The notes: generated by a model not told the origin, from the letters alone. A stretch of 35,405 nucleotides of DNA from Neptuniibacter marinus (GCF_001597725.1 NZ_LUTR01000030.1:1-35405); one strand, 5' to 3'; counted from the first letter of the stretch, positions 7,010-16,868 are shown. Made by a program: numbers and translations.

Positions 7010-7969
7010 ATGAAAAATATTAATAGCGTTATTGTCTTTGGTGGATCTGGTTTTATAGGTACCCATCTAATTAGGGAATTGGTCCGACATAACATTAATG
7101 TTTTGTCTATAGATCTTAAGGAACCTAGAGAAAGGTTGGAAAATGTTGAGTATCGAATAGGTGATGTTCGGAACCTTAAAGAGCTTAATGTGACTGCCAG
7201 TTATGATGTTATATATAACTTTGCGGCTATTCATACAACTCCGGGCCATGAAGATATTGAATATTTTGATACTAATGTATTTGGTGCACTTGAAGTCACG
7301 AATTTAGCTAGACGCCTTAATTGTCAGGAGATCGTTTTCACAAGTTCGATCTCGCCTTATGGCCCTGGCGAAGATGAAAAGTCAGAAGGGACAGTTCCTG
7401 CGCCAACTTCCGCTTATGGTTATTCTAAGCTGCAAGCTGAAGAGGTTCATCGTCAATGGTATCAAGAAAACCCCCAACGTAAGCTAACAATTGTCAGGCC
7501 TGCTGTTGTATTTGGTCCAGGGGAAGGGGGTAACTTTACTCGGTTAGCAACGATGTTGCGGAAAGGCTTTTTTGTATATCCAGGCCGTAAGGACACTATT
7601 AAAGGAGCTATTTACGTAAAAGAGCTGCTTAATGCGATAGAGTTTGCCCGTAATCATGATAGCCATTATGTATTATTTAATGGTTGTTTTTCAGAAAAAT
7701 ACACAATTGAAAATATAGTGAATGTTTTTATTGAGGATCACTTTCCACAAGCTAAAGTGTTTATGGTGCCAAGATGGTGCTTAATGTCTATAGCAAAACT
7801 ATGTCGCATTTTTAACTTCTTAAATATAGGTATTGATCCTCAGCGTGTGTTGAAATTAGTACAATCTACGAATATCAAGCCCGCATGGCTTGAAGAGAAT
7901 AGATACCAATATAAATATGACTTAAAAAAAGCACTTGCTGATTGGGCTTCTGAGTCAGATTTTAGATAA
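7010..7969 (+). CDS. NAD-dependent nucleotide-sugar epimerase/dehydratase (extended SDR)
   Basis: The 319-residue product has the extended short-chain dehydrogenase layout: NAD-binding GGSGFIG (11-17), a TSS segment (111-113) and catalytic Tyr-Lys in YGYSK (136-140), then VRPAVVFGPGEGGNF in the substrate domain. It would alter a sugar nucleotide (epimerisation, dehydration or reduction) in the cytoplasm; the exact substrate cannot be read from the sequence. The start codon follows the wcaJ-like stop by 1 nt, so the two are probably translationally coupled. An AAAGAAA stretch is the only possible ribosome site. Its position directly after the priming transferase suggests that it makes a sugar of the repeat unit. 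Confidence 0.85.
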   Translation: MKNINSVIVFGGSGFIGTHLIRELVRHNINVLSIDLKEPRERLENVEYRIGDVRNLKELNVTASYDVIYNFAAIHTTPGHEDIEYFDTNVFGALEVTNLARRLNCQEIVFTSSISPYGPGEDEKSEGTVPAPTSAYGYSKLQAEEVHRQWYQENPQRKLTIVRPAVVFGPGEGGNFTRLATMLRKGFFVYPGRKDTIKGAIYVKELLNAIEFARNHDSHYVLFNGCFSEKYTIENIVNVFIEDHFPQAKVFMVPRWCLMSIAKLCRIFNFLNIGIDPQRVLKLVQSTNIKPAWLEENRYQYKYDLKKALADWASESDFR

Positions 7970-7983
7970 AGATTAGGGTTTAT

Positions 7984-9873
7984 ATGAGTAACGGAATATC
8001 ATATCGCCCTGATATAGACGGGCTAAGGGCAGTCTCTGTACTTGCAGTTATCTTTTATCACTTAGGTTTCGGCTTTGTCGCCGGAGGCTATCTTGGTGTA
8101 GATGTCTTTTTTGTTATATCTGGCTACGTTATAACTCTAAGCGTCATGAGTATGCTGGAAAAGGGTCAGTTTTCGATTTTAGAGTTTTATAACAGAAGGA
8201 TTAAAAGGATTTTTCCTGCGTTAGCCTTTATGTTGTTACTAACGTGGGTCGGTGCTTATTTTATATTGCTGCCAGACTCTTTTGTTGATTACTCAAAAAG
8301 TTTAGCTTCAGCCTCAGCTTTTGCCTCTAATATCTACTTCTGGCAATCAATAAATTACTTTAATGCCGCTTCGGATATGAAGCCTCTTCTGCATACATGG
8401 TCATTATCAGTAGAAGAACAGTATTATATTTTTATGCCTGTATTTCTGTTGATTATGTATCGTTTTTTTAGCAGTAAATTCTTGCCTGTTCTAGCTGTTC
8501 TTATCACGCTGAGTTTTGTGCTGAGTTGTATATCCTTAACAAAAGCGCCTACAGCAAATTTTTATCTACTGCCAACAAGAGCTTGGGAGCTTTTGCTAGG
8601 TGCATTTGTGGCTTTTATACCTCAAAAACAGTTTTTAAAATCCTTTGTGCTTAAGTTGCTTGGCATAATAGGTGCGATGCTAATTGTTGTGCCTATCCTA
8701 TTTTATAACCATAATTTAGCATTTCCGGCTTATGGTGCATTAGCGCCTTGTGTAGGAGCTGCGCTAATTATCTGGGTAGGCAGTCAGCATAATTTAGGGA
8801 TTACAAGAGGGGTTAATCATCTTCTCGGTGCCAAACCGTTGGTGTTTATTGGTTTAATATCCTTTTCGCTGTACTTGATGCATTGGCCATTGATTGTGTT
8901 TTTTAAATACTATCGGCTTGATGTTCTGACGACGACTGATATAGCAATTATTTTAGTATCTACATTCATATTATCGCTTTTCTCTTGGCAGTTTATCGAA
9001 AAACCATTTCGTTATAGTAAAAAGATCACACGTACAGGGGTGATTAGTGGAGGTGTTCTTTGCTTTGTCTTTGTTGGGGCTATTGGTCTCTTTGGGGTTT
9101 ATAGCAAAGGGTTTGAACAAAGGTTTCTAGATTATACTGTCGAAACAAAATTTACTGAGAAGTCATCCCGTGTAGGTAACTGCTTTTTCCTTAATGCTAA
9201 AAACTATACAAAATGGAATGCTGATAACTGTAAAGTGGCAGAGGAAAGTGGAGATAATAAGAACAAAGTTTTACTTTGGGGAGACTCATTTGCCAATCAT
9301 TACGTTCCAGGCTTTATTGAGCATAAAGATGCATTGATGTTCGATCTGTATCAGTACACATCTGCGGGTTGTCCGCCCATACTCTCTTTCACTTCTATGG
9401 CTTTACCCCAATGTGATGAATTCAATAAGAATGCTATTGAGGTTATTAAAAAGCTCGATATCAATTTTGTGATTATTTCTGCGAAATGGACTGACTATAA
9501 AAGCAGAGGATTATCTGGAATATTAAGTACGATCAAAGTATTGGATGAGCTTAATGTTTCTTACCTAGTTATTGGGCAATCCCCCCAATATGTTATTGAT
9601 GTTAATGCATTGAGCTATTTTAAACATCGTGGTGAGGCCGAAGGGCGTTGGCCTATAGCTTTTGATCGAATAATCAATGATGAGCTAAGTTCCTATATTC
9701 CTGAAAAACGTTTTATTGATCCACTGAATCAGCTTTGTATTGAAGGTAAATGCTTATATAAAAATAATGGCCGGCTTATGCATTCGGATTATGGGCATTT
9801 TTCTCAGTATGGTTCAGCCTTTATTATTCAGTCACTGATTGAACGATTGAATTCAATTGTTCCTAATAATTAA
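7984..9873 (+). CDS. OafA-type acyltransferase 3 with C-terminal SGNH domain
   Basis: The N-terminal 370 residues form an acyltransferase-3 membrane domain with RPDIDGLRAVSVLAVIFYH (His26), the SGY segment near 46-48 and SLSVEEQYY (140-148). After the last helix (about 352-373) comes a periplasmic SGNH-hydrolase-like domain with GDSFANH (433-439, Ser435) and a C-terminal DYGH (Asp602, His605). This architecture is known from OafA/OatA-like O-acetyltransferases, which pass an acetyl group across the membrane to surface glycans. The 629-residue length is typical. AGGG lies before the ATG and the gene follows the epimerase by 14 nt. It probably O-acetylates the polysaccharide. Confidence 0.9.
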   Translation: MSNGISYRPDIDGLRAVSVLAVIFYHLGFGFVAGGYLGVDVFFVISGYVITLSVMSMLEKGQFSILEFYNRRIKRIFPALAFMLLLTWVGAYFILLPDSFVDYSKSLASASAFASNIYFWQSINYFNAASDMKPLLHTWSLSVEEQYYIFMPVFLLIMYRFFSSKFLPVLAVLITLSFVLSCISLTKAPTANFYLLPTRAWELLLGAFVAFIPQKQFLKSFVLKLLGIIGAMLIVVPILFYNHNLAFPAYGALAPCVGAALIIWVGSQHNLGITRGVNHLLGAKPLVFIGLISFSLYLMHWPLIVFFKYYRLDVLTTTDIAIILVSTFILSLFSWQFIEKPFRYSKKITRTGVISGGVLCFVFVGAIGLFGVYSKGFEQRFLDYTVETKFTEKSSRVGNCFFLNAKNYTKWNADNCKVAEESGDNKNKVLLWGDSFANHYVPGFIEHKDALMFDLYQYTSAGCPPILSFTSMALPQCDEFNKNAIEVIKKLDINFVIISAKWTDYKSRGLSGILSTIKVLDELNVSYLVIGQSPQYVIDVNALSYFKHRGEAEGRWPIAFDRIINDELSSYIPEKRFIDPLNQLCIEGKCLYKNNGRLMHSDYGHFSQYGSAFIIQSLIERLNSIVPNN

Positions 9874-9882
9874 GGTGCTGAT

Positions 9883-11136
9883 ATGATAGATAAAGCAACG
9901 TTAAGGCAAAAAAAACAGACTGATAAAGTTGACTATATTTTTGTCTTTACCCTCTTTGTTTTTTTGACTGGGGCTGGTCTATTCGGTTTTTTTTCTACCT
10001 TGATGTTTCTTATTGTAGGTGGGTTTTATGTGGTTTTAAATTTCAAATATGCATTGGCTGCTTATAAAAATAACTGGTTTATTTTTATGTTTGGTTTAGT
10101 AGGTGTATTATCGGTTTTTTGGGCAGAGTATCCTCTAGCCGCTTTGCGAACAGCTATCCAGTACTTACTTACCGTGGGTATATTTCTTGTCATTATTTAC
10201 TGTGTAAATATTGATGTGCTCTTTAAGGCCATTAGTACTGCAATGCTATTAGTAATGGTTTTTAATGTTTTTTCATCTCAAACTGTAGAGATCGCGTTTA
10301 CAGGTGAGGTTGTAAAAGTAGGCTATTTTGGTAGTAAAAATAACATGGCCTTGGTAGCGGGTTTTGCCGCTTTATCTGGGCTTGGTGTATTCATGTTTAG
10401 AGCATCAATGATCGCCCGCATACTCGCAGGGACTTGTGTTTTTTTATCGTTGATTACCTTTTTTCAAGCACGCTCTTTAGGGAGTAGTCTTTCTTTAGCT
10501 TTAGTTATTATTTTATCGATTACGCTCTTTATGTATTCTCGTGCAGGATTATTGAATGCAGTTAAATCCAATATTAATTTTTTTTGTTTTTTAGCGTTTA
10601 TTTTTCTTGTTTTTTTTATAGTGCTCTTATTTGATTATTCTGTATATGAGTCTTTTATGTATGGTCTAGGTAAAGATCCAACAATTACAGGGCGTACTAA
10701 TATTTGGGCAATCGGTTTTGAGTCAATAGGAGCTCATCCAATTTTAGGTGTGGGGCAATCTTCATATTGGAATTTAAAAAATATCGGAGCACTAGAAATA
10801 TGGGAAATGACGCATCGAGAAGAAGGCTCGCCTTTTGGCTTCCATAATCAGTATATACATACTTATGTAGAGCTTGGTTTGTTTGGGTTTTTAGCGGTCT
10901 CTTTAGTCTTTATAAAATTATTTATTGCTATAAATACACTTATTTTAAAAGAAATGAGAGCTATTGATATCGTTGTTATGAGCTTTTTTTTAGTTATTTT
11001 CTTAAAGTCATTTTTCGAAACAGTGGGTTTTTCTCCCTTTTCGTTGTCTACTTTTTTCTTGTGTTTATCTTGGGTGCATATGAGGCGATCGTCTTTCTAT
11101 GATAAGCCCGCTTGCATCAAATTAAGGTTAAACTAG
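9883..11136 (+). CDS. Second Wzy/O-antigen-ligase family membrane protein
   Basis: The 417-residue polytopic protein has about ten hydrophobic helices. It contains a conserved periplasmic segment with TGRTNIWAIGFESIGAHPI (about 266-284) and LGVGQSSYW, then HNQYIHTYVELGLFGFL, the counterpart of the HND-type motif in WaaL/Wzy proteins. It probably polymerises flipped repeat units in the periplasm. AAGGTG precedes ATG 9883, 9 nt after the upstream stop. Because it lies between the acyltransferase and the flippase region of the main operon, it is the better candidate for the repeat-unit polymerase. The copy at 3318 may then act as ligase or on another glycan. Confidence 0.87.
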   Translation: MIDKATLRQKKQTDKVDYIFVFTLFVFLTGAGLFGFFSTLMFLIVGGFYVVLNFKYALAAYKNNWFIFMFGLVGVLSVFWAEYPLAALRTAIQYLLTVGIFLVIIYCVNIDVLFKAISTAMLLVMVFNVFSSQTVEIAFTGEVVKVGYFGSKNNMALVAGFAALSGLGVFMFRASMIARILAGTCVFLSLITFFQARSLGSSLSLALVIILSITLFMYSRAGLLNAVKSNINFFCFLAFIFLVFFIVLLFDYSVYESFMYGLGKDPTITGRTNIWAIGFESIGAHPILGVGQSSYWNLKNIGALEIWEMTHREEGSPFGFHNQYIHTYVELGLFGFLAVSLVFIKLFIAINTLILKEMRAIDIVVMSFFLVIFLKSFFETVGFSPFSLSTFFLCLSWVHMRRSSFYDKPACIKLRLN

Positions 11137-11142
11137 ATTAAT

Positions 11143-12318
11143 ATGAAAATTTTGTATTTTGTACATGATCTATATGATGCAGCAGTCAAGAAGCGAGTGT
11201 TGATGCTTCAATCGGGTGGTGCCGATGTTGTACTGGTCGGGTTTTATCGTGGCTCTGTCGCGCCTACCCATATAGGTTCCGCTCAAGTTATACCTCTTGC
11301 AAGAACGTACGATGCTTCATTTTTACACCGCTTAAAAAGTGTCTTTTATGCTCTTTTTTTCTCATCTCACTATATGCCTTACACCTATGATGCTGATGTT
11401 ATTATTTGTCGTAATTTAGAAATGTTGATGTTAGGTAGAAAGGTTAAAAGAAAGCTAAAGGCTATCCCTTTAGTTTATGAATCATTAGATATTCATCGCC
11501 TGTTATTAGGTACAGGAAGGCTCAACAATATTTTACGTTTAGTTGAGCGCTGGGCAGTGAAAAAAAGTAGTTTACTGATCACAAGCTCGCCTGGATTTAT
11601 TAAGAATTATTTCAAAAAAATTAATAAGGTTAATAAGCCTATTTTGTTATTGGAGAATAAATTCTTTGATACAGAAATGAGTGTAGCTACAACAAAGCCC
11701 ACGAAAAAACATCAACCAGATAAAGATTCATATGTGATTGGTTGGTTTGGTGCGATTCGATGCTGCAAGTCACTGGCTCTGTTAAGTGCAATTACCCATA
11801 AGCTCGAAGGTAAAGTACGGGTTGTGATAAGGGGCAGGCCTGCTTATACGGAGTTCGAGGATTTTTTAGGCTCAATCGAGCGTGAACCTTATATAGAATT
11901 CCAAGGTGAATACGAATTCCCCACTGATTTAGCGAAAATCTATAGTGAAGTGGACTTTTGCTGGGCTATAGACTTTTTTGAGGAGGGCGGAAATTCTGAG
12001 TGGTTACTACCCAATCGAATCTATGAGGGAGGCACGTTCAATTCGGTCCCTATTTTTATTAAAGATACTGAAATTGCCAATAAGTTAGAGAGGCTCAATG
12101 TAGGTGTTGGCTGTCACAGAAATAACCTTAACTTAGGGTTAGATCTCTTTTTTAATACGCTCGATCATAGTCAATATGAGAATCTAGCCAAAAAATCCCA
12201 GCAAGTTCCCACCGGATGCTGGAAGGTAGATAAGTCTCAATGCGAAAAGCTCGTTCGTTTTCTGGATCAGTTAAATATAGATGATAGTGATCTATTGGAC
12301 GGGGTTTATGAATTATAG
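11143..12318 (+). CDS. Glycosyltransferase, GT-B fold (GT4-like)
   Basis: The 391-residue product starts with MKILYFVHDLYDAAVKKRV, a typical GT-B first strand and loop, followed by a domain with YESLDIHR. The C-terminal Rossmann half begins at about YVIGWFGAIRCCKSLALL, and the nucleotide-sugar site is suggested by LPNRIYEGGTFNSVPIFI, with its Glu in the position of the second Glu of the EX7E motif. It should add one sugar to the lipid-linked intermediate at the cytoplasmic membrane face. The donor is not predictable. It begins 6 nt after the wzy stop and has a weak ribosome site. Confidence 0.85.
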   Translation: MKILYFVHDLYDAAVKKRVLMLQSGGADVVLVGFYRGSVAPTHIGSAQVIPLARTYDASFLHRLKSVFYALFFSSHYMPYTYDADVIICRNLEMLMLGRKVKRKLKAIPLVYESLDIHRLLLGTGRLNNILRLVERWAVKKSSLLITSSPGFIKNYFKKINKVNKPILLLENKFFDTEMSVATTKPTKKHQPDKDSYVIGWFGAIRCCKSLALLSAITHKLEGKVRVVIRGRPAYTEFEDFLGSIEREPYIEFQGEYEFPTDLAKIYSEVDFCWAIDFFEEGGNSEWLLPNRIYEGGTFNSVPIFIKDTEIANKLERLNVGVGCHRNNLNLGLDLFFNTLDHSQYENLAKKSQQVPTGCWKVDKSQCEKLVRFLDQLNIDDSDLLDGVYEL

Positions 12319-12329
12319 GTTTTCCAACT

Positions 12330-13817
12330 GTGGATAAAAAAAAGGTAGCAAAAGGTGTGGCATGGGGTGGGGTAGGTTCTATTGCTTCACTTGGATTGAA
12401 GTTTATGACAATCCCTGTCCTAGCACGTCTTTTATCACCTGAAGATTTTGGTGTTGTTGCTATTGCATTAGCGATTATGGGATTTATTGTTATGGCGATA
12501 GGAAAAGGGGGGATGGGAGCAGCGATTATCTATTATGAAAATCGAGATCCTGGGAAATATATCCATACCGCTTTCTGGTCCAATCTTTTTGTAGGTATAA
12601 CTTTAGGTATCGCTTGTTATTACAGTGCTGAGATATTATCTGTTTTTTTTGGCGTGCCGGCGGCGAAGCCTTTTATTGAAGCCGTTAGTTTTTTGATTCC
12701 TCTCTTGTTAGTAGAGCAGGTGGGGCGCTCTTTATTATTATTAAAAATGCAGTATAAAAAGCTTGCAGGCATTATGTTTTTTGCGTCAATGCTAGGTGGT
12801 GTTGTGTCTTTAATCATGGCCTTTTTAGGTAAGGGGGCTTGGAGTTTAATTTGGCAGCAGGTGCTCTATAGCGCTTTTTTGATGGGCGGATGTCTTTATT
12901 TAGCAAACTATACTCCAAAGCTTGAGTTTAGAAAGGAGCGGTTTATTGAAATAATGCCTTATGCGCTCAGAAATACCGCATCTGATATTTTAATGTGGCT
13001 TTCCACTCAGGGTGTCACTCTATTTATAGGCCGCTTTTTTGGCGCTTCGACGGTGGGTGGTTATCAAGTAAATAACCGCCTATCTAAGTTACCCCGTGAG
13101 ATTGTCGGTAATGCTTTAGATCAAGCTGTTTTTTCTGGAATAGCGAGTACGCAGAGTAGTTTAGATAAAAATAGACCGTTAAAGGTTAAATTAGAACGTG
13201 TCTGGGATGATCTAATTTTGGTTACTAAACTCAATATTTTTTTTCTTGGGGGCTGTTATTTATTTTTAGCTATTTATGCAGAATCTGTTGTTCTTTTGGT
13301 TTTAGGTGAATCTTTTATAGAGTTTTGGCCTATTTTTAGAGCGTTGTCTTTAGTGTGTTTATTTGGCGCTACGCTGAGTGTTTTATATCCTTTTTTAAAA
13401 GGTGTAGGCGAAGATAAGTTAGTTCTTCATCTGTCTTGTCTTCGCACTGTGCTAACGGTGACTTGTTTATCCATGTCAATTATGTTGAGTCAAGATGTTA
13501 TTTATATTGCTTACTCTTTAGTGCTAGTTCAGATTATTATGCTAGTAGTTGTTTTAGTGGGTGTTTTTAATAAAACTGACTATTCTTTCAGGTTGATTGT
13601 TAATCAGTTTAAAGGGATTGTTTTTGTCTTTTTAGGTGTTTTATTACTTAGTTGGCCGGTTAGTCTTGTTGTCGAAATGCAGTTCGATTCTATTGTTTTA
13701 AAGGGGGTGGTTTCAGGTTGTGTTTTATTAATAGTTACAGCGCTGCTGACTCCCTTGTTAGCGCGTAAGGACTGGTTGCAGGCTAGACATTGGTTAGAAA
13801 TTAAATTGAGGAAATAG
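12330..13817 (+). CDS. Wzx/WzxC-type lipid-linked oligosaccharide flippase
   Basis: The 495-residue membrane protein of the MOP (polysaccharide transporter) superfamily has about 12-14 helices. Its N-terminal pattern GVAWGGVGSIASLGLKFMTI followed by LARLLSPEDFGVVAIA is characteristic of WzxC/TuaB-like flippases. It should move undecaprenyl-linked repeat units from the cytoplasmic to the periplasmic leaflet for Wzy. The start is GTG at 12330, with AGG at 12317-12319 inside the previous stop region. Adjacent polymerase and glycosyltransferase genes support the role. Confidence 0.9.
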   Translation: MDKKKVAKGVAWGGVGSIASLGLKFMTIPVLARLLSPEDFGVVAIALAIMGFIVMAIGKGGMGAAIIYYENRDPGKYIHTAFWSNLFVGITLGIACYYSAEILSVFFGVPAAKPFIEAVSFLIPLLLVEQVGRSLLLLKMQYKKLAGIMFFASMLGGVVSLIMAFLGKGAWSLIWQQVLYSAFLMGGCLYLANYTPKLEFRKERFIEIMPYALRNTASDILMWLSTQGVTLFIGRFFGASTVGGYQVNNRLSKLPREIVGNALDQAVFSGIASTQSSLDKNRPLKVKLERVWDDLILVTKLNIFFLGGCYLFLAIYAESVVLLVLGESFIEFWPIFRALSLVCLFGATLSVLYPFLKGVGEDKLVLHLSCLRTVLTVTCLSMSIMLSQDVIYIAYSLVLVQIIMLVVVLVGVFNKTDYSFRLIVNQFKGIVFVFLGVLLLSWPVSLVVEMQFDSIVLKGVVSGCVLLIVTALLTPLLARKDWLQARHWLEIKLRK

Positions 13818-13849
13818 ATGTTATCAGTTGTTTCTTTATGGAGGGCTAA

Positions 13850-14785
13850 ATGGACTTAAGTAATAAAAACCTACAATGTAAATTATGGTTTATTCTTGAC
13901 CTTATGTTGCAGTCTCGAGTTTCTAAATCGCCCATTATTCTGTCAGGGTTCTGGAGGAGTGGAACAACTTGGATACAACAGGTTATTGCTGAATCGGTTT
14001 GTGCAAAAACTCAATTTGAACCACTTGAACCGAATGCATTATTACCTTTGCATGGCGGGGCGAATTTTGACCTAATACAAGGTGCGTATATTCCTTTAAC
14101 TTGGGATGTTTTTTCTGAAAAAGACTGCCGTTTCCTTGATTTAGCCTTTAAAGGGGTCAGCCCTAAGCGTTCCGGCTTTAATTACCTTGCAAGAACTTCA
14201 TTTAAAGAGTGTTTTGCTGATCGGGTGGTGGTTAAGTTTGTGAGGGCACAATTTATATTGCCAGTGTTAATGCAACGTTATGGTGCTCAAGGCGTTATTC
14301 ATATTAGCCGTCACCCTATGGCTGTTATACAGAGTTTAATGAATGCTAAATGGGAGTGGGATTTTGCTGATATAGATTTATCAGACTTGTATTGGCGAGA
14401 AAATGAATTGTCGATATGTCCATTGTGGGAAGAATTGAAAGTTTATAAAAATGCATCAAAAGAAGAAAAAATTGCGGCCCTTTGGGCGCTTTCTGAAAGA
14501 GAAGTGCGGAAATCTGAAAATATTTTTTTTGTAAAATATGAAGAGTTATTAAAAGAACCTGATATAGGGTTTGCTAATCTATTAAAAACGCTAGGGCTAC
14601 AGGTTCATAAAGAAGTAGATTATTCAAAAGATAGTCCAGTGACTGCATTGAATAGAGTTGGGGCTAGTTTAGAAGAACGTTTGAACTCTTGGCGTACAAA
14701 TATGCCACATGATACTCAAATAAAGGTTCGAGCTGTGTTACGCAACCTTTGGCCTGAAGTGGATAATGAATGGGAACTAGGTTGA
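13850..14785 (+). CDS. PAPS-dependent sulfotransferase (1 of 3)
   Basis: The 311-residue cytosolic-type sulfotransferase has a clear 5'-phosphosulfate loop LSGFWRSGTTWIQ (31-43) and a 3'-phosphate-binding segment HISRHPMAVIQS (151-162). These are the two hallmarks of enzymes that move sulfate from PAPS to a hydroxyl group. GGAGGG precedes ATG 13850, 32 nt after the flippase stop. Its position among flippase and glycosyltransferase genes argues that it sulfates the polysaccharide unit while still lipid-linked in the cytoplasm. The acceptor is inference. Confidence 0.88.
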   Translation: MDLSNKNLQCKLWFILDLMLQSRVSKSPIILSGFWRSGTTWIQQVIAESVCAKTQFEPLEPNALLPLHGGANFDLIQGAYIPLTWDVFSEKDCRFLDLAFKGVSPKRSGFNYLARTSFKECFADRVVVKFVRAQFILPVLMQRYGAQGVIHISRHPMAVIQSLMNAKWEWDFADIDLSDLYWRENELSICPLWEELKVYKNASKEEKIAALWALSEREVRKSENIFFVKYEELLKEPDIGFANLLKTLGLQVHKEVDYSKDSPVTALNRVGASLEERLNSWRTNMPHDTQIKVRAVLRNLWPEVDNEWELG

Positions 14786-14815
14786 AGCAGTGCTTACTGT
14801 GCATGGAGTGTGATT

Positions 14816-15823
14816 TTGTCTGATTATATTATTGTTGTACCTTGTTTGAACGAGCAGCCTTATATCGCTAATTTATTAGATTATCTAATAGATGATTTAA
14901 AGCTTACGCCCACGTCTCATCAACCTCTAATCATTGTGGCAGATGGGGGAAGTACGGACGGAACTAAAGAGATAATTCAGACCTATGCTAATCAGTACAG
15001 TTGTATAAAGTACTTATATAATGAGCGACGTTTACAAAGTAGTGCGGTCAATCGGGCAGTTGAAGAATATGGAGATGATGTTAAATACCTTATTCGGTTA
15101 GATGTTCATGCAGACTATCCATCCAACTATGTCGCGTTTTTGCTTAAGGAAGCTGAAGAGTTGGGGGCTGACTCGGTTGTCGTCTCTATGGATACTCAAG
15201 CTCAAGGGGGAATGCAGTCGGCTATTGCTGCGGCGCAAAGTTCTGTATTGGGGAATGGAGGTTCAGGTCACCGTAATAGCCTTACAGAAGGGCAATGGAT
15301 CGATCATGGACATCATGCACTCATTAGTATCCATGGGTTTAGGCAGATTAATGGCTACGATGAAAGTTTTAGTCATAATGAGGATGCGGAGTTTGATTAT
15401 CGATTTGGACAAGCTGGATTTAAGATCTGGCTAACCGCCAAAACTAATCTAGTTTATTACCCACGAGAAACATTAGGCGCACTCTTTCGCCAGTATAAAG
15501 GTTATGGTCGAGGTCGGGCGAAAAATATTATTAAACATGGTGTTATCCCAAAAATTCGCCAATTAATACCTATGTCTATTTTCCCTCTGTTTTTGTTCTC
15601 TTTATTTGCGCTTATTTGGTGGCCTTTAATGCTGCCATTCCTTACATGGTTTATGGCTTGTTTTTTTGTCGGTGTGATTATTGGTAATAAAACTATGAAG
15701 GGGCAGGGTTTTTATCGTTATCTAGTTGGAATAGCGGCTATTGTTATGCACTTTGCTTGGTCGTTAGGTTTTTGCTCTTTTGTTGTTAGGACGTGTGTAA
15801 AGGGAGATGTGGGTAATGGATAG
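14816..15823 (+). CDS. Family 2 glycosyltransferase (ExoA-like)
   Basis: The protein of about 335 residues has a GT-A domain opening with IIVVPCLNEQPYIANLL, followed by VADGGSTDGTKEI, then LIRLDVHADYP (a DXD-like site) and NEDAEFDYRF, and three to four C-terminal hydrophobic segments with WW motifs. This layout resembles ExoA, the membrane-bound succinoglycan glucosyltransferase. I favour TTG 14816 as start because GGAG at 14805-14808 is 7 nt upstream; the in-frame GTG at 14810 is only 1 nt from it. The end overlaps the next gene by 8 nt. Confidence 0.88.
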   Translation: MSDYIIVVPCLNEQPYIANLLDYLIDDLKLTPTSHQPLIIVADGGSTDGTKEIIQTYANQYSCIKYLYNERRLQSSAVNRAVEEYGDDVKYLIRLDVHADYPSNYVAFLLKEAEELGADSVVVSMDTQAQGGMQSAIAAAQSSVLGNGGSGHRNSLTEGQWIDHGHHALISIHGFRQINGYDESFSHNEDAEFDYRFGQAGFKIWLTAKTNLVYYPRETLGALFRQYKGYGRGRAKNIIKHGVIPKIRQLIPMSIFPLFLFSLFALIWWPLMLPFLTWFMACFFVGVIIGNKTMKGQGFYRYLVGIAAIVMHFAWSLGFCSFVVRTCVKGDVGNG

Positions 15824-16868
15824 CAATCAACCTAAAATTAGTATCGTTATCACATGCTATAACTATGAGAAGTATATTAAGACCTCTATAGAGAGCGTGT
15901 TAAATCAAGATTATGTTAATAAAGAGCTTATTGTTGTTGATGATGTTTCTTCTGATTCATCAAGAGATATTATTAGTAGATATGATGACCATCTTGTTAC
16001 TGTTTTTCATGAGGAAAATAAAGGTCATGGTGGCGCCTTTAATAGTGGCTTTGCTGCAAGTTCGGGTGAGCTCGTTATTTTTTTAGACGCGGATGACTAC
16101 CTGCAGCCTGGAGCCCTAGATATAGCGGCAGCTAATTTGAGTACTAACTGCGCTATCTATATGTACCATATGGATTTAGTCGATGCTGAAGGGAAGGCTT
16201 ATGATGTCTTTCCTAAATATGAAGCACCGTTTGATACAGCAAAAGCAAAAGATAAGTTGTTACACTGCGGAAGGTATCAATCAACTGTCACATCAGGTTT
16301 GGTTTTTTCTCGCTCGTTCTTGAATCAAGTGATGCCGATGGATGAACATGCTTTCAGGCAGGGAGGGGATGGCTATCTTGTAACGCTCGCTCCTTTGTAT
16401 GGTTCTGTCCATGGTTTTGATGACAAACTATCGGCGTATCGACAGCATGGAGATAATCATTCTGGCTTCAACCAGTTGTTATTAAAACGGGCTGAATGGT
16501 GTATTGAGCATGATAAGCAGCGATATCTGGCTTTAGTTTTCCATGCGGAGAAAATGGGACATCTTTTATCTATTGATAAGATAGCTCAAAATGATCTATT
16601 GCATTTAGAGCAGAGGATGTGCCAATTATTATTCTCAGATAATACTGATAATAGACCAACGCTACGCACGTTTATTGCTAATAATGCAATTAAGGCTATG
16701 AACCACACTAATTTATCACCGGCTAATATAGTGCTTATAAAAGCATGGTGGTTTTTGTTAAAGATGCTTCCTAAGCTGTATGCAAAAAAGATATTCGCAT
16801 GGAGAATGCTTCCTTCATCACGCCCTTTGCTTCTTAAGAAATTAGCTAAATTACTTAGACGGATATAA
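15816..16868 (+). CDS. Family 2 glycosyltransferase
   Basis: This GT-A glycosyltransferase of 350 residues starts with ISIVITCYNYEKYIKTSIES, followed by VVDDVSSDSSRDI and the metal-binding FLDADDY. A conserved GGDGYLVTLAPLYG segment provides the general-base region. It should add a sugar to the growing repeat unit at the membrane. ATG 15816 is 9 nt from AGGGAG and overlaps the stop of the ExoA-like gene (ATGGATAG), so coupling is likely; the ATG at 15807 directly abuts the ribosome site. The stop shares one base with the next start (TAATG). Confidence 0.88.
   Translation: MDSNQPKISIVITCYNYEKYIKTSIESVLNQDYVNKELIVVDDVSSDSSRDIISRYDDHLVTVFHEENKGHGGAFNSGFAASSGELVIFLDADDYLQPGALDIAAANLSTNCAIYMYHMDLVDAEGKAYDVFPKYEAPFDTAKAKDKLLHCGRYQSTVTSGLVFSRSFLNQVMPMDEHAFRQGGDGYLVTLAPLYGSVHGFDDKLSAYRQHGDNHSGFNQLLLKRAEWCIEHDKQRYLALVFHAEKMGHLLSIDKIAQNDLLHLEQRMCQLLFSDNTDNRPTLRTFIANNAIKAMNHTNLSPANIVLIKAWWFLLKMLPKLYAKKIFAWRMLPSSRPLLLKKLAKLLRRI

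Noticed and set aside
15102-15434. 110-codon open frame inside the ExoA-like glycosyltransferase gene
   Set aside because: It is a shadow frame of the real gene with no family features; the same holds for other internal and antisense frames such as 25108-25446, 26152-26646 and 29834-30175.
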